NCBI GenBank assembly: GCA_965115815.1
Contig: OZ220465.1
Coordinates: 4,402,001 to 4,466,000 of the forward strand
Reading direction: 5' to 3'
Origin: VXPW01 sp965115815
GTDB lineage: Bacteria; Pseudomonadota; Alphaproteobacteria; TMED109
DNA length: 64,000 nucleotides
Position 1 is the first letter of the stretch, and each line of letters starts with the position of its first letter. The translations under genes and the position numbers were made by a program. The notes beneath the pieces were generated by a model. It made no database searches. It saw only the letters and a program-made list of their open reading frames with translations, and was not told the origin of the DNA. Below are positions 19,746 through 31,214 of this stretch, piece by piece.

Positions 19746-20301
19746 TCAGTGCGAATGTTCGTGCATGGGCGGCTTCTCCGCAAGGCGGGCCGGCCGGCGG
19801 AGCGTAGCGGAGCCGGCCGGCCCGCCTGGCATGATCGTTTCCGGGGCTGGGGGTCGGTATCCCAAGCTGCTATGCGGACGCACGGCGTTGTAGTGGCGGT
19901 GCCAGGATTCGATGAGAATCCGGGCCTCCTTCAGAGTGTGGAAGATCGCTCCATTCAGGGGCTCGTCCCGCAGCCGTGCATGGAAGCTTTCAATGAATCC
20001 GTTCTCCCAGGGGGATCCCGGTCGGATGAAGGCCGTGCGAGCGCCAACCGCAGAGATCCATCGCCGTACGACCTTGGCGACGAACTCCGGACCGTTGTCG
20101 GAACGGATGTGGCCCGGCACGCCCCGCAGGAGGAACCGATCGCTCAGCACGTCGACGACATCGCTCGAAGAGAGCGTGCGCCGGACCCGGATGGCCAAGC
20201 TCTCGCGGCTGAACTCGTCCCGCACGTTGAGCCTGCGGAAGGCCCGGCCATCCCGGGTCCGGTGATGCACGAAGTCGTACGACCCGACGGGGTTCACCCC
20301 A
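19746..20301 (-). pseudogene. IS3-family transposase orfB, N-terminally truncated
   Basis: The C-terminal 180 or so residues of an IS3-type DDE integrase domain: NVRDEFSRE, RSDNGPEFVA (second Asp), PWENGFIESFHARLRDE (catalytic Glu) and NAVRPHSSLGYRPP. The first catalytic Asp and the helix-turn-helix partner are missing. The coding sequence is cut at about 20302, where the end of an ISAs1-like element begins, so that insertion or a later deletion removed the rest. The GC-rich 3' end ends near 19740. Confidence 0.82.
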
Positions 20302-20306
20302 AGGAG

Positions 20307-20400
20307 ATCCCATGCTTGTTGCTGTGATGCGATCGGAGTCTTGATCGCGGCGCGGGTCGACGCGTTCGAGTCTGCGATTGTGAGATGTGCGGACGTCTGC
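20307..20400 (+). mobile_element. End fragment of the ISAs1-like element (third partial copy)
   Basis: The 94 bases starting ATCCCATGCTTGTTG are nearly identical to the outer ends of the two fuller copies near 40865 and 51229. After ACGTCTGC the match stops abruptly and group II intron sequence begins. Only the terminal segment survives. Confidence 0.75.
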
Positions 20401-20912
20401 TTGCGCCAGGCCTAAGCCCTGGAGGGGAGGAAGCCATGACGTAGGCTGAAACCTTTCGTCGCAAGCCTGCGGGTTCGATCCCCGCCCGGCAAAGGTGAGC
20501 CCGCCAGCCGGAAGCGAGTATGGCATGGCGTGCGGCAACGCACGTCGTGAAGCGGACACAGCGGGCGGCGAAGCGTCGCGATGGAGCCTCGTACTCCGCA
20601 ACGTCGGTGCCTTCATCTTTCGAGCAGTGGGGGCCGCACCGGAGTGCCGCATGCATGGGCAAGGCGCAACGGACCGTCCGGGGTCCGAGAACGACGCAAA
20701 GCCGCGGGAGGGCTTGCCAGGGAACCAGGGAGATCCGGTTTCGGCCCGCAGATACCTGCGGAGCCAGTTGGCAAAACCCATGAGCCGAAGGCCCTGCGGA
20801 AGCCGGAAGTCGTAGCTCGCTCCTAGTACCGTCGAAGGCGGGGAACCGGGTCCACCGGGTGCCGCTGGAGGGAAGGGGCGTGCTGCAGGAACCGAACCCC
20901 TGGAGGGAAACG

Positions 20913-22223
20913 GTGGAAGAGACACTGAGATCTACCAACACGTCGACGAAACCACAGTGGATCGCCGCGCAGGCGAGGAAGCACCCGGATCGGGTGTTCC
21001 CCTCGGTGCACCACCGGATCGACGGGGAGTGGATGCGGGAGGCTTGGCGTCGCACCCGGAAGGACGGGGCCGCCGGGATCGACGGCGTGACCGCGGCCGA
21101 CTACGAAAAGAACCTGGAGGCCAACTTGGAGGACCTCCGGGATCGGATCCTGTCGGGCCGCACCTTCGCGCCGCCGGTTCGGCGGACCTAGATCCCGAAG
21201 GGGAACGGCGAGGTCCGGCCCCTGGGCATCCCGACCCTAGAAGACAAGGTGGCGCAGCGAGCCCTTCTCATGCTGCTGGAACCCATCTACGAAGCGGACT
21301 TCGTGCCGGGATCGTATGGGTTCCGGCCTGGACGATCGGCGCAGGATGCCCTGCACGCCATCGACCAGGGCATCATGAAGAAAAAGCGCTGGGTGATCGA
21401 CGCGGATGGATCGAAGGATTTCGACAGCATTCCGCATCGGGAACTCCGCGCCTTCCTGGACCTGCGGATCAAGGACGGTGTCCTCCGTCGCAGGATCAAC
21501 AAATGGCTGCGGGCGGGCGTCCTGGAGGAGGGCGTCCGGCACACCTCGGAAGCGGGCACGCCGCAAGGCGGCGTGCTGTCGCCGCTGCTCTCCAACCTGT
21601 TCCTGCACTACGTGTTGGATCGGTGGGTCGAGCAGACGGTCCAGCCCCGCCTCCGGGGCCGGTGCCAACGGGTGCGGTATGCGGACGATTTCGTGTTGCT
21701 CTTCGAGCATCAGCGGGACTGCGAGCGGGTGCTGGCCGTCCTCGGCAAGCGCTTGGCCCGGTTCGGGCTGAGGCTGCACGCAGAGAAGACACGTTCCGTT
21801 GACGTTCGGGCCAAGCTGCCCCCGGATCCGGGAGCGGGCGCCACCTTCGACTTCCTGGGCTTCACCCATGTTTGGGTGCGGTCGAGATGGAAGGATGCGG
21901 TGCTGCGCCAGCACACGGCCAAGGGGCGCCTGGCGCGGGCGCTGCAAGCGGTGCGGGAATGGTGCCGACGGCATCGACACGCGCCCTTGCTCTACCAGCG
22001 CAACCATCTCGCTCGGGTCGTACGAGGCCATTGCGCCTACTACGGCCGGAGCGGGAACCGTGCCCGAATTGCCAGCTTCCGCCATCAGGTGATCCGAATC
22101 TGGCGAACGTGGTGGTCGCGGCGCAGTCGTTCGGCCCGGGTGAACTGGGACCAGATGGCCGCGCTGCTTCGCCGTTTGCCCCTGCCTGCGGCCAAGATCA
22201 TGCATGGCTACGGGACCGCTTGA
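20913..22223 (+). pseudogene. Group II intron reverse transcriptase/maturase (LtrA-like) with internal TAG
   Basis: The GTG at 20913 follows GGAGGG. The first part (HRIDGEWMREAW ... DGAAGIDGVTAADYE) ends in TAG at 21189-21191. The same frame goes on as IPKGNGEVRPLGIPTLEDK, GSYGFRPGRSAQDALHAI, TPQGGVLSPLLSNL and the catalytic YADDFVLL, then the maturase region (FDFLGFTHVW) and stop. Relatives usually read Tyr or Trp before IPKG, so one base change made the amber codon. No C-terminal HNH endonuclease domain follows. Full length without the stop would be about 436 residues. Confidence 0.85.
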
Positions 22224-22240
22224 GCGAACCTGTCCTGTAC

Positions 22241-22275
22241 GGAACCGGATGCCCGAATGCGGGCACGTCCGGATC
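22241..22275 (+). ncRNA. Group II intron domain V-like hairpin
   Basis: A 35-base segment starting GGAACCGGATGCCCG folds into the domain V shape: the outer stem pairs CCGGA with TCCGG, an internal bulge follows, and the inner stem GCCCG/CGGGC closes a short loop. Domain V normally begins with GAGC, whose AGC is the catalytic triad. Here it reads AAC, which would be expected to abolish splicing. Confidence 0.55.
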
Positions 22276-22277
22276 GG

Positions 22278-22980
22278 GTGTGCCAGGCGAACGGGCAGAA
22301 GACAGGGGGTGAAAGTCCCCTGGAACGAAGGAGTACCCAAACCGCGTTTCTCCGCGAGCCGTGCGTCGGTTCCCGCGAGGGGGCAGGCGAAGCGTCGGCA
22401 GCGGCGCGGATGGGTGGGGCTAAGGAGCACCGAAAAGACGATGATCCGGGGTGCCGAGGTGTTCCGATCGGCCGAAGGCACCATCGCAGGCATCGATTGG
22501 GTGAGATGCCGGCGAGCCCCGCGGTGTCCGAGAACCCATGCACGTCCGTACGTCTTCTGTCGGGACCCTGGGAGATCTTCAAGCTGTCCCGCCGATCGTG
22601 GCGGGACCGCGTAGGGAAGGAGAAAACCGAAGCCTGGGACGAACGGCTTGAAGAAGTCGGATGGGGTCGTACGACCTGGGAAGGCGACGAACCAGGGAGC
22701 GTCAGCTCCTGCGGAGTGGCTGGAGGAAAGGGCCCCAACCAAGGGGAATTCGGGACGCCAAAGCACGCGCCGAACGCAGTGTCGGGTACGCGTGCCTCAG
22801 GCGGCGGACCGGATCCGGAAAGCCGCAAGGTTCGACCGGAAGCGACGGGAGCGCAGGACCGAGATTTCTGGGTCGCGCGCAATCCTCCGCCGCCCAGGGC
22901 CGGCTCCGCGGTTTGCCGTCAAGCACCCGAGGTAGGAGCCGGATGGATGAGCAACGACCCCTCCTACCCGGCTTGACATC
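22278..22980 (+). mobile_element. 5' part of a second group II intron, no reverse transcriptase
   Basis: Immediately after the first intron's domain V is GTGTGCCAGGCG, a good group II 5' end. It is followed by GGGGTGAAAGTCCCC and, 300 bases on, AGGGAAGGAGAAAACCGAAG, both typical of domain I in bacterial group II introns. No reverse transcriptase and no domain V were found before 22980. It is read as a truncated intron inserted at the tail of the first one. Confidence 0.5.
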
Positions 22981-23378
22981 CTGTTTTATCTTATGTGTAG
23001 GGTTTGATCCGATCGGGCCCGAAAGACGGAAGTCGCGGCTCCCGGCAGAGGATTTTCCACGAAAGTCGACGGGACAGGATCGATGATCGGCGGTGTTTCG
23101 GTGGAGTAGCGGCGCTGACGGCCTTGCAGGGTCGGTTGCCGAACTTGACCCATGTTTAACGAGATTTCGCCGATTCGGGCCCGAAATCGCCGATTTCCGG
23201 GGTTCTGATCGAAGAAAATCCTTGGAAAACAAGGGTCGTTCTGTCGAGACCTCCAAAGTAGTGCCATTTTCTTTTAGAGGCCTCTTGCAACCGGCCGAAT
23301 CGGTATTAGGTTGGGTGCAGGTTCCTTCGACGGACCCGAACCGGCGGCCGCAAGGGTCGCTCCTACATCCCCTGCCGG

Positions 23379-25115
23379 TTGGTGGAATCGGTGCGCCGGG
23401 GCGACCGGGTGCAGCAGCGAACGCTGCTCAATCTCGGCGCCGATGTTCCGATCGAGCCGGAGTTGTGGGGAGATCTCTGTCGGCGAATCGACGAGATCCT
23501 CAGCCCGCAGTCCACCTTCCTGCCGGTCTCCCTGCCCGCGAAGGCCGAAGGCGAAGCCCAACGGATCGCTGCCCGTCTCGTGGCCGCAGCCCCTCCGGCG
23601 CCCCGGAAGATCGATCTCCAGGAAGTCGACGTCACCCGCCTTGAGATGGTGCGGCCGCGTTCCTGCGGTGTCGAGCACGTGGGGTTGTGGGCCGTCCGGA
23701 AGGCCGGTCTGGACCGCCTGCTGGAGCATCTGGGGGTGCCCGGTCTGCTGCGGTCGGCCGCGCGGGGTTCGATTCTCGGACGCAGGGCACGCCCCGGTTC
23801 CGAGCGCGCCACCTGGGCGTGGCTGTGCCGGCGCAGTGCGCTCGGCGAGCTGCTGGAGGTCGACTTCGAGGCTTCGAGCGCCATGAGTCTGTACCGGGCT
23901 TCGGATGTGCTCATGCGTCCTCGCGACGCGATCGAGAAGCATCTGTTTCACCGGATTACGGATCGGTTCGGAATCGAGCCGACGATCACCCTGTACGATC
24001 GCACGAACACGTTCTACGAAGGCCGGGCGGCGCGGCAGCCCAAGGCCCGCTTCGGTCGCTCCAAGGAACGCCGCTCCGATGGCCGGTTGCGGACGCTCGG
24101 CCGGGTTCTGGACGGCAGCGGCTTCGTGCGGAGATCCCGCGTCTTCGAAGGCAATGTCTCCGAGGGGTCCACGCTGGAGACCATGCTCGCCGGACTCCAG
24201 ACGCCGGCAGGGGCACGGGTGGTCATGGATGCCGGGATCGCGACGGAGGACAACCTCGCGTGGTTGCGCGACCACGAGTACCGCTACCTCGTCGTCAGCC
24301 GCCGCCGCCGGTGCGATTTCGATGCCACCCGTGCGACCCCCATCCGGGGCCGTTCCGGTCAGGAGGTGCAGCTCTGCCGGAGTGTCGATCCGGCCACCGG
24401 CGAGATCTTCCTCGCCTGCCGATCCGAGGCCAAGAGCAAGAAGGAACAGGCGATCCTGGATCGATCGGCCGAGCGATTCGAGACCGCCTTGCAGAAGATT
24501 CACGACGGCCTCTCCCGTCCCCGCGCCCGCCGTCGCGTCGACGACGTCGGGCGCCGGATCGGCCGGATCCAGGAGAAGTGCCGTCGCGCCGCCCAACACT
24601 ACGCCGTCGAGGTGGACACCGACGATCTCGGAGCCAAGGCCACGGCCGTGACCTGGAAGCGCCGGCCGGCACCCGACCCCGAACGCACCCGTCCCGGCGT
24701 CTATGCCCTGCGCTCCAACCTCACCGACTGGAACGACGACACCTTGTGGCGCACCTACACGATGCTCACGGACTTGGAGGCCGTATTTCGGTCGCTGAAA
24801 TCCGAGCTGGGCCTGCGGCCGATCTTCCATCAAAAGGAATTCCGGGCCGACGGCCACGGGTTCATCTCCGTCATCGCCTACCCGCGGGTCCAGATGATCC
24901 GCCGCAAACTCCAGGCGAACGGGGATCATCGAAGCTGGAGCCGTCTCCGCGCGGATCTCGAAGGGCAGCAGCGGGTCACGGCGACCTTCCGGCAGGCCAA
25001 CGGCCAGACCCTCCATGTCCGCAAGGCCACCCGAGCCGAACCCGAGCAGCGCAGCATCTACGACGCGCTGGGGATCCCGCACACCCCCGGAAGCACCCGA
25101 AGGCTGGCGGTCTGA
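23379..25115 (+). CDS. IS1634-family transposase
   Basis: About 578 residues, the usual size for IS1634 transposases. It has RNase-H fold catalytic residues in LYDRTNTFYEG (first Asp), VVMDAGIATEDN (second Asp) and DLEAVFRSLKSELGLRPIFH (Glu), plus the DGLSRPRARRRVD region. In frame upstream, FLRRTRTGGRKGRSYIP resembles the normal N-terminus, but no ATG or GTG precedes it before a TAG. The first usable start is therefore TTG 23379, and the natural start may have been lost. It ends with TGA. Confidence 0.85.
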   Translation: MVESVRRGDRVQQRTLLNLGADVPIEPELWGDLCRRIDEILSPQSTFLPVSLPAKAEGEAQRIAARLVAAAPPAPRKIDLQEVDVTRLEMVRPRSCGVEHVGLWAVRKAGLDRLLEHLGVPGLLRSAARGSILGRRARPGSERATWAWLCRRSALGELLEVDFEASSAMSLYRASDVLMRPRDAIEKHLFHRITDRFGIEPTITLYDRTNTFYEGRAARQPKARFGRSKERRSDGRLRTLGRVLDGSGFVRRSRVFEGNVSEGSTLETMLAGLQTPAGARVVMDAGIATEDNLAWLRDHEYRYLVVSRRRRCDFDATRATPIRGRSGQEVQLCRSVDPATGEIFLACRSEAKSKKEQAILDRSAERFETALQKIHDGLSRPRARRRVDDVGRRIGRIQEKCRRAAQHYAVEVDTDDLGAKATAVTWKRRPAPDPERTRPGVYALRSNLTDWNDDTLWRTYTMLTDLEAVFRSLKSELGLRPIFHQKEFRADGHGFISVIAYPRVQMIRRKLQANGDHRSWSRLRADLEGQQRVTATFRQANGQTLHVRKATRAEPEQRSIYDALGIPHTPGSTRRLAV

Positions 25116-25277
25116 AAAAAGTTTAGCGCACGAGTATCTAGTGCCCGCCCGAAAAAGTACAACCAGTTGACTCCAGTGATAGAAGTGTGCTATTGAAGGG
25201 GTGAAGAATCCCTCTGTGGGCCGGGAATCGGCCGCTGGGGCCGGAAAATCGCGCGGGATTCGGGAATCTTCGGGAGA

Positions 25278-27191
<1,914 letters not shown>

Positions 27192-27567
27192 CGGCGGCTT
27201 CCTTCCACCCCATCCGCGAAGCCCGCCGGAGGCGGGAACGGAGCCGCTCGCCCCGGCAGCCGGATTCGCGGCGGGACAAGCCCGGATACCGCTGCCCATC
27301 GGCAGAAATCCCCCCGGAAACCGAGCGGACGGGGCACCGAGGGAGGGTCCCAACCCGCAATTGCGCCGGCAGACCATCCGAAAGGGGCATTTTCGGGCGG
27401 GCACTATCTACTCACCCCCTACTGATGACGAATCGTTTTTCCTGACGGGTGCGGATCCGGCATTGTCCCTTGCCCCTTTAACTCGCTCGCGGCCGATGAC
27501 CGGAAGTGCGTGTTCCGGCTGACAAGAAACGGATCGATCTTCGTCATCAGTAGGGGGTGAGTAGATA

Positions 27568-27760
27568 GTGTCTGCCCGGAAAATCCCTAAGAGTCGGATT
27601 ACATGAATGAAAACTCAATATTGACAGGGCGAAGATTCATCGAATCCAGCCTGATTTCAGCGGAATATGCCGTCATATGCCCTCAAAGAAGGAATCTTCG
27701 GTTCTCCAGATTCCAAATATGGTTGCATACACAATGTGTTATGATTTTCCGTGCAGACAC
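27568..27760. mobile_element. 193-bp MITE with ISNCY-like ends, target duplication TAGATA
   Basis: Left end GTGTCTGCCCGGAAAATC and right end GATTTTCCGTGCAGACAC are inverted repeats with one mismatch, related to the GTGCCCGCCCGAAAA ends of the IS at 25141. TAGATA is duplicated outside both ends (27562-27567, 27761-27766). It is AT-rich and encodes nothing. It sits in the right terminal repeat of the IS66-derived MITE, so it used the same kind of target as the neighbouring IS. Confidence 0.82.
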
Positions 27761-27882
27761 TAGATACGCGCACGAAATGTAGTGCCTGACAGGCTTTCGA
27801 AGGGCACCGAAACCCTTATAAAACCTTGTGTTCTAGAATCCCTTGTTAAACATGGGTTGAGCGTCGGCTGGGCCCGAACCGC

Positions 27883-28262
27883 CGCGACCGCCCCAAGCCG
27901 CCTTCCATCGATGGTCTTTCCCGTACGGATCCGAAGGAGGGAACTTCCGTCCGCCGCCGTGCTTCGGGGCGTCGTCCGGGCGGCCTGCCCGGCCCCAAGG
28001 GCACGACGCGGCCCGGTTCTGCGACGCAGGACCGGGTCGAAGACCCTCGTCCCGATCGTTGCGGTCGATGCGGAACCTCGCGGGACGGAGTACGATCGGA
28101 GGTGCAGGCCGCCCGGCAGGTCACGGACCTTCCACCGGTGGCGCGGGAGACCGTCGAGCACCGGGTGCACAAGGTGGTGTGCGGCCACTGCGACGAAGCG
28201 CGTGCGAAGCTACGGGCTAAACGGGAGGACAATGAAGTGTCGCTGCACTCGCGAGCACAGCG
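27883..28262 (+). pseudogene. IS66-family TnpC N-terminal fragment
   Basis: The frame reads RPKPPSIDGLSRTDPKEG, GRRPGGLPGPKGTT and DRCGRCG ... VVCGHC, the N-terminal Pro-rich and zinc-finger part of IS66 TnpC, then stops at TAG 28260-28262. The 5' end is cut by the right end of the IS1634-type element, and the catalytic DDE domain is missing. Confidence 0.72.
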
Positions 28263-28666
28263 CCGACTTCCGTAGCCCGGTCGGTCAGAGGCGATGGTAA
28301 TCCGAGAACCTGCGCATGCGACGGGTCTTCAATGTGTTCATCATCCGCGCCCAAGGGATCGTGGAGGACGACAGCATCGACGTTCTCCTCGGCGAGGAGC
28401 ACCTTCATGTCCTTCACCACAAATTCGGCGAACCGTCCGTTCCTCGATACTTGGAGGCGGATATGACGTGTAACACCCTGAAGTTGACATTGTGTTCCGC
28501 CGGGAAACGCGCCGAGTCGGTTAACGGAAAGTCCCGTCTCGTAAGTCTTGTCTCCAAAGTCTCTAAGTACGAACGCTTCAGGGTCAACTTGCCCTGTGGA
28601 GTGGACCAATCTCGGCCTGATGTATCTGACGATTCGTGCACTCCCTCGAATCTGGACGCCCTTCAT
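28217..28666 (-). CDS. Unknown protein, third gene of an AT-richer three-gene cassette
   Basis: A 149-residue protein beginning MKGVQIRGSARIVRYIRP, with DPEAFVLRD and ETGLSVNRL near the middle and an acidic stretch before DPSHAQVLGLPSP. I do not assign it to a named family. Its start overlaps the stop of the second gene as ATGA, so it is almost certainly co-translated. The last 20 or so codons overlap an IS66 fragment on the other strand, so the natural C-terminus may have been replaced when that element landed. No membrane segment or signal peptide is apparent. Confidence 0.6.
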   Translation of the reverse strand: MKGVQIRGSARIVRYIRPRLVHSTGQVDPEAFVLRDFGDKTYETGLSVNRLGAFPGGTQCQLQGVTRHIRLQVSRNGRFAEFVVKDMKVLLAEENVDAVVLHDPLGADDEHIEDPSHAQVLGLPSPLTDRATEVGAVLASAATLHCPPV

Positions 28667-29301
28667 TCGTAGAGCAGGTGACCGAGACCGGCAGCTTCAA
28701 CCGCATCCGAGAAGTCACCAAAGGTGCCTCTGTCCGCCGTATGAATGATCTTACCGTCGCCACGTTCCCGGGAAATCAAATACTGGAGCGAACCATTACC
28801 ATGGAACTGCACACCAATTTCCTGCTTGCCCATGCTCCACAAGGCTCTCAGGTTTCCGTTGTCCAGCAGGACAAGGCTCGCCAACTTGGTGCTCGGATCG
28901 GTGCAGGCAAAATCGAGAAAATCACTCTCGGACTCTGTACTGAACCCTATCCCGTCTTCTTCGGCAAACAAATGAAGTTGTTCAATCCGACTCGCATAGG
29001 CCATACGGCCGTCTGATTCGGGATCAATCGGTCGCGTAGCACTATCGAGATCGGCGTAACGGACCGCATGAGCAATGTACGGCACGACCCGACCCGTCTG
29101 CGAATTTGCGTCGTAAGCGAAACTTCCCAGGGGGAGGGCATCCATGACGGTCCAATGAACGATGCCGAGCAACGGCAGATAACGGGGAAACATGCGGTTC
29201 TGCGCATTGAGATTGCGCTCATTGAACACGAAGCTGGCCACTGGCCACTCGGATGGCGGAACAGTGTCGTTCGTCAGCTCGTTGACGGTCACCGAAGTCA
29301 T
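28663..29301 (-). CDS. Unknown protein, second gene of the three-gene cassette
   Basis: A 212-residue protein (MTSVTVNELTNDTVPPSEW). The N-terminal half contains RYLPLLGIVHWTVMDALPLG. The C-terminal half contains ESDFLDFA, ASLVLLDNGNLRALW, GVQFHGNGSLQYLI and ends GLGHLLYE. These look like a conserved alpha/beta protein of unknown function, without catalytic motifs that I recognise. It overlaps its neighbours at both ends by four bases (ATGA at 29298-29301 and at 28663-28666), showing tight coupling. Base composition is lower in GC than the housekeeping genes. Confidence 0.65.
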   Translation of the reverse strand: MTSVTVNELTNDTVPPSEWPVASFVFNERNLNAQNRMFPRYLPLLGIVHWTVMDALPLGSFAYDANSQTGRVVPYIAHAVRYADLDSATRPIDPESDGRMAYASRIEQLHLFAEEDGIGFSTESESDFLDFACTDPSTKLASLVLLDNGNLRALWSMGKQEIGVQFHGNGSLQYLISRERGDGKIIHTADRGTFGDFSDAVEAAGLGHLLYE

Positions 29302-30050
29302 GGCACATCTCCTTTCAGCGCGATTTCAGTCCCGAGGCCGACAAGCTCCTGGAGGAGCTTGTCAAGCCGGTCCAGCGGTCCGGGAAATTCAGGAGCCGTG
29401 TTGACGTCCAGCATGAGAACGGGAAGATGCACGGTTGTGGTGTTTATCCTTGGCGAGCCACAATTAAACGACAGGTCGATTGCGCCGAGTACCTGTCTGC
29501 CCAAGAACCACTTGGCCACTCGATTGATCGGACAATCAGCGAGAACCTGGGACGTTCTTCGCCTGTTGACGGAGTACTCGAAGTCCCAGGTATTCCGTAC
29601 GTCCATCTGTACCGTGGCAAGTAATCCGTCGAGAACCGTGAGTGCCCCGGTTCGATCCCCGGATCTGAGATTCAACTGAGCACCGAACGCCATCCTGTTT
29701 GCGACGACGCCGGCGGCATCAAGCCATGCCAGCATGCACCCACGGAACGAGTCGGCGAGGCCGTCATAAGGTCCTGCTGTAGGTCGAATGCCCGGTGTCG
29801 CCGGAGGAGACGGCAGGAGGAACCAATCGATTCGGTCCATCCGGACATCCGCACGCATCCTCTTATCGCGAAAGGGGCCTTCCTGCGAGACAACGCGCTG
29901 ATTACCGGTACCCTTGATGCGCGTGTCGTCGGAGTCCTGGCCTGCGACATCCACCCACGAATCAACTGGCCCTGGCTGAACCGGATCCGCCAAGAATACG
30001 GAGAGCCGCAAATGCTCGGTGTGCCACTCGGTCAACACAGGCTGGGCCAT
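29298..30050 (-). CDS. Unknown protein, first gene of the three-gene cassette
   Basis: A 250-residue protein (MAQPVLTEWHTEHLRLSVF) with a central RIDWFLLP and a C-terminal part LPVLMLDVNTAPEFPGPLDRLDKLLQELV. The final section reads like a strand plus amphipathic helix. The ATG at 30050 is preceded by AGGGA at a suitable distance. I recognise no named domain. A promoter-like pair lies about 70-95 bases upstream, so this gene leads the operon. The cassette is bounded by an IS66 fragment on one side and a decayed IS3 on the other, which suggests horizontal arrival. Confidence 0.65.
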   Translation of the reverse strand: MAQPVLTEWHTEHLRLSVFLADPVQPGPVDSWVDVAGQDSDDTRIKGTGNQRVVSQEGPFRDKRMRADVRMDRIDWFLLPSPPATPGIRPTAGPYDGLADSFRGCMLAWLDAAGVVANRMAFGAQLNLRSGDRTGALTVLDGLLATVQMDVRNTWDFEYSVNRRRTSQVLADCPINRVAKWFLGRQVLGAIDLSFNCGSPRINTTTVHLPVLMLDVNTAPEFPGPLDRLDKLLQELVGLGTEIALKGDVP

Positions 30051-30116
30051 GCCGCTTCCCTAGGTCGCTCGGACGTTTCAGCCCCGGTCAGGTTCGGCGC
30101 TACGCCATCCGCGACC

Positions 30117-30145
30117 ATAATCTACATTGACTGGAAACCGGTCAA
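30117..30145 (-). promoter_or_regulatory. Sigma70-like promoter of the three-gene cassette
   Basis: On the minus strand, TTGACC (30145-30140) and GATTAT (30122-30117) are separated by exactly 17 bases, about 65 bases before the first gene's ATG. The match is good for a sigma70-type promoter; function is inferred. Confidence 0.5.
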
Positions 30146-30353
30146 GCAGTCAGCCTCTGCCCTCTCTGCCAACATCGCTGAGACACCGGCTACCCTTGGA
30201 ATGCGAGGGCGGCAGAGAGGAACCATGATGAAGGCAGACCCGAAGGTGCGCAGGGAGGTGTACCCCTCGCCACGCCGGCCCTAGGGGCGCCCCCCAGGGC
30301 CGAGACCCCGCCGGTTCGGCTTGCTCCGGACCCGGGGGTTCTTGCCCAGCCGA

Positions 30354-31155
30354 CCCGCCGCCGGTTCTCGGCCGAATATCGACTGCGGATCGTCGAGGAG
30401 GCGGATCGCGGGCGCGGGCCGGGCGAGACCGGCCGCCTGCTGCGTCGCGAGGGGCGGTACCGCTCGCAACCTGTCGACGTGGCGCAAGGGCACGGCAGGG
30501 CCTGACGCCGCGCCAGCGCGGTCCTGAGCCGGCGCCGTCCCAACCCCTCGGTGCCCGGGTTCGCCGGCTCGAGGCTCAGGTGGCGCGGCTGGAAAAGGAG
30601 CGGGCCACGGCCCGCACGATTCCCGAAGTCCGGGGAAACGTTGCCGGCCGGCCGGGATTCCGCCTCCGCGACGGGAAGGACTGCGGATGGCCGCCACTTC
30701 ACTCGCTCGGCAGGTCGGCATGGCGCCGGCCGGTCGGGCGCTGGGGGGTCCCGGGGCCCGTTCTCCCGCCGCCGGAGGCCCGCTCCCGGGCATCCGCAGC
30801 CCCGTATACGACGCCCGCCCGGGCCCGGAGCGAGGGAGAGCGGGAGCCGGTCTTCGACCGGCTCGCCTCCCCGCGTTTCGTCGATCGTTCCCCGGCCGAG
30901 GTCGTGGCCACGCTGCTCGACGAAGGACGGTACCTGGGCTCGGAGCGCACGAGGTACCGCATCCTCTCCGCCCGGCAGCCGGTGCGGGAACGGCGCAACC
31001 CGCTCACCCACCCACGCTACGCCAAGCCCGAACTCGTCGCCCGCGCTCCGAACCCGGTCGGGTCCTGGGACCTCACACGGCTGCTCGGGCCGAAGACCGG
31101 GTCTTCCTTCTACTTCTACGTGCTGCTTGATCTCTTCAGCCGCTACGGGGTGGGA
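30354..31155 (+). pseudogene. IS3-family element remnant (orfA and start of orfB), frameshifted and truncated
   Basis: Pieces in successive frames give an OrfA helix-turn-helix (RRFSAEYRLRIVEEADRG), a linker-coil (RVRRLEAQVARLEKE) and an OrfB N-terminal region (PRFVDRSPAEVVATLLDEG, RERRNPLTHPRYAKPEL). They end at the first catalytic region (SWDLTRLLGPKT ... LLDLFSRYGVG), where the match stops at about 31155. Several frame changes are needed, so nothing functional remains. This subtype differs from the IS3 piece at 19746. Confidence 0.72.
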
Positions 31156-31214
31156 TCTTTCAACCGGACACTTTTGAATCCATTTATTTCAGCATATCGA
31201 GTTTCCGCATCTTT

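Larger units (their letters stand above)
20401..22290 (+). mobile_element. Group II intron with a broken intron-encoded protein
   Basis: Intron-like RNA sequence starts TTGCGCCAGGC (the consensus is GTGCG), runs about 510 bases before the reverse transcriptase frame and ends with a domain-V-like hairpin after the RT stop. It has entered, or truncated, the ISAs1-like end at 20400. The altered first base, the stop inside the RT and a changed domain V triad all suggest an inactive intron. The 3' boundary is uncertain because a second intron start lies directly after domain V. Confidence 0.72.

Noticed and set aside
20445..20495. T-arm-like GCGGGTTCGATCCCCGC suggesting a tRNA
   Set aside because: No matching acceptor, D or anticodon arms are present. 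It lies inside group II intron RNA.
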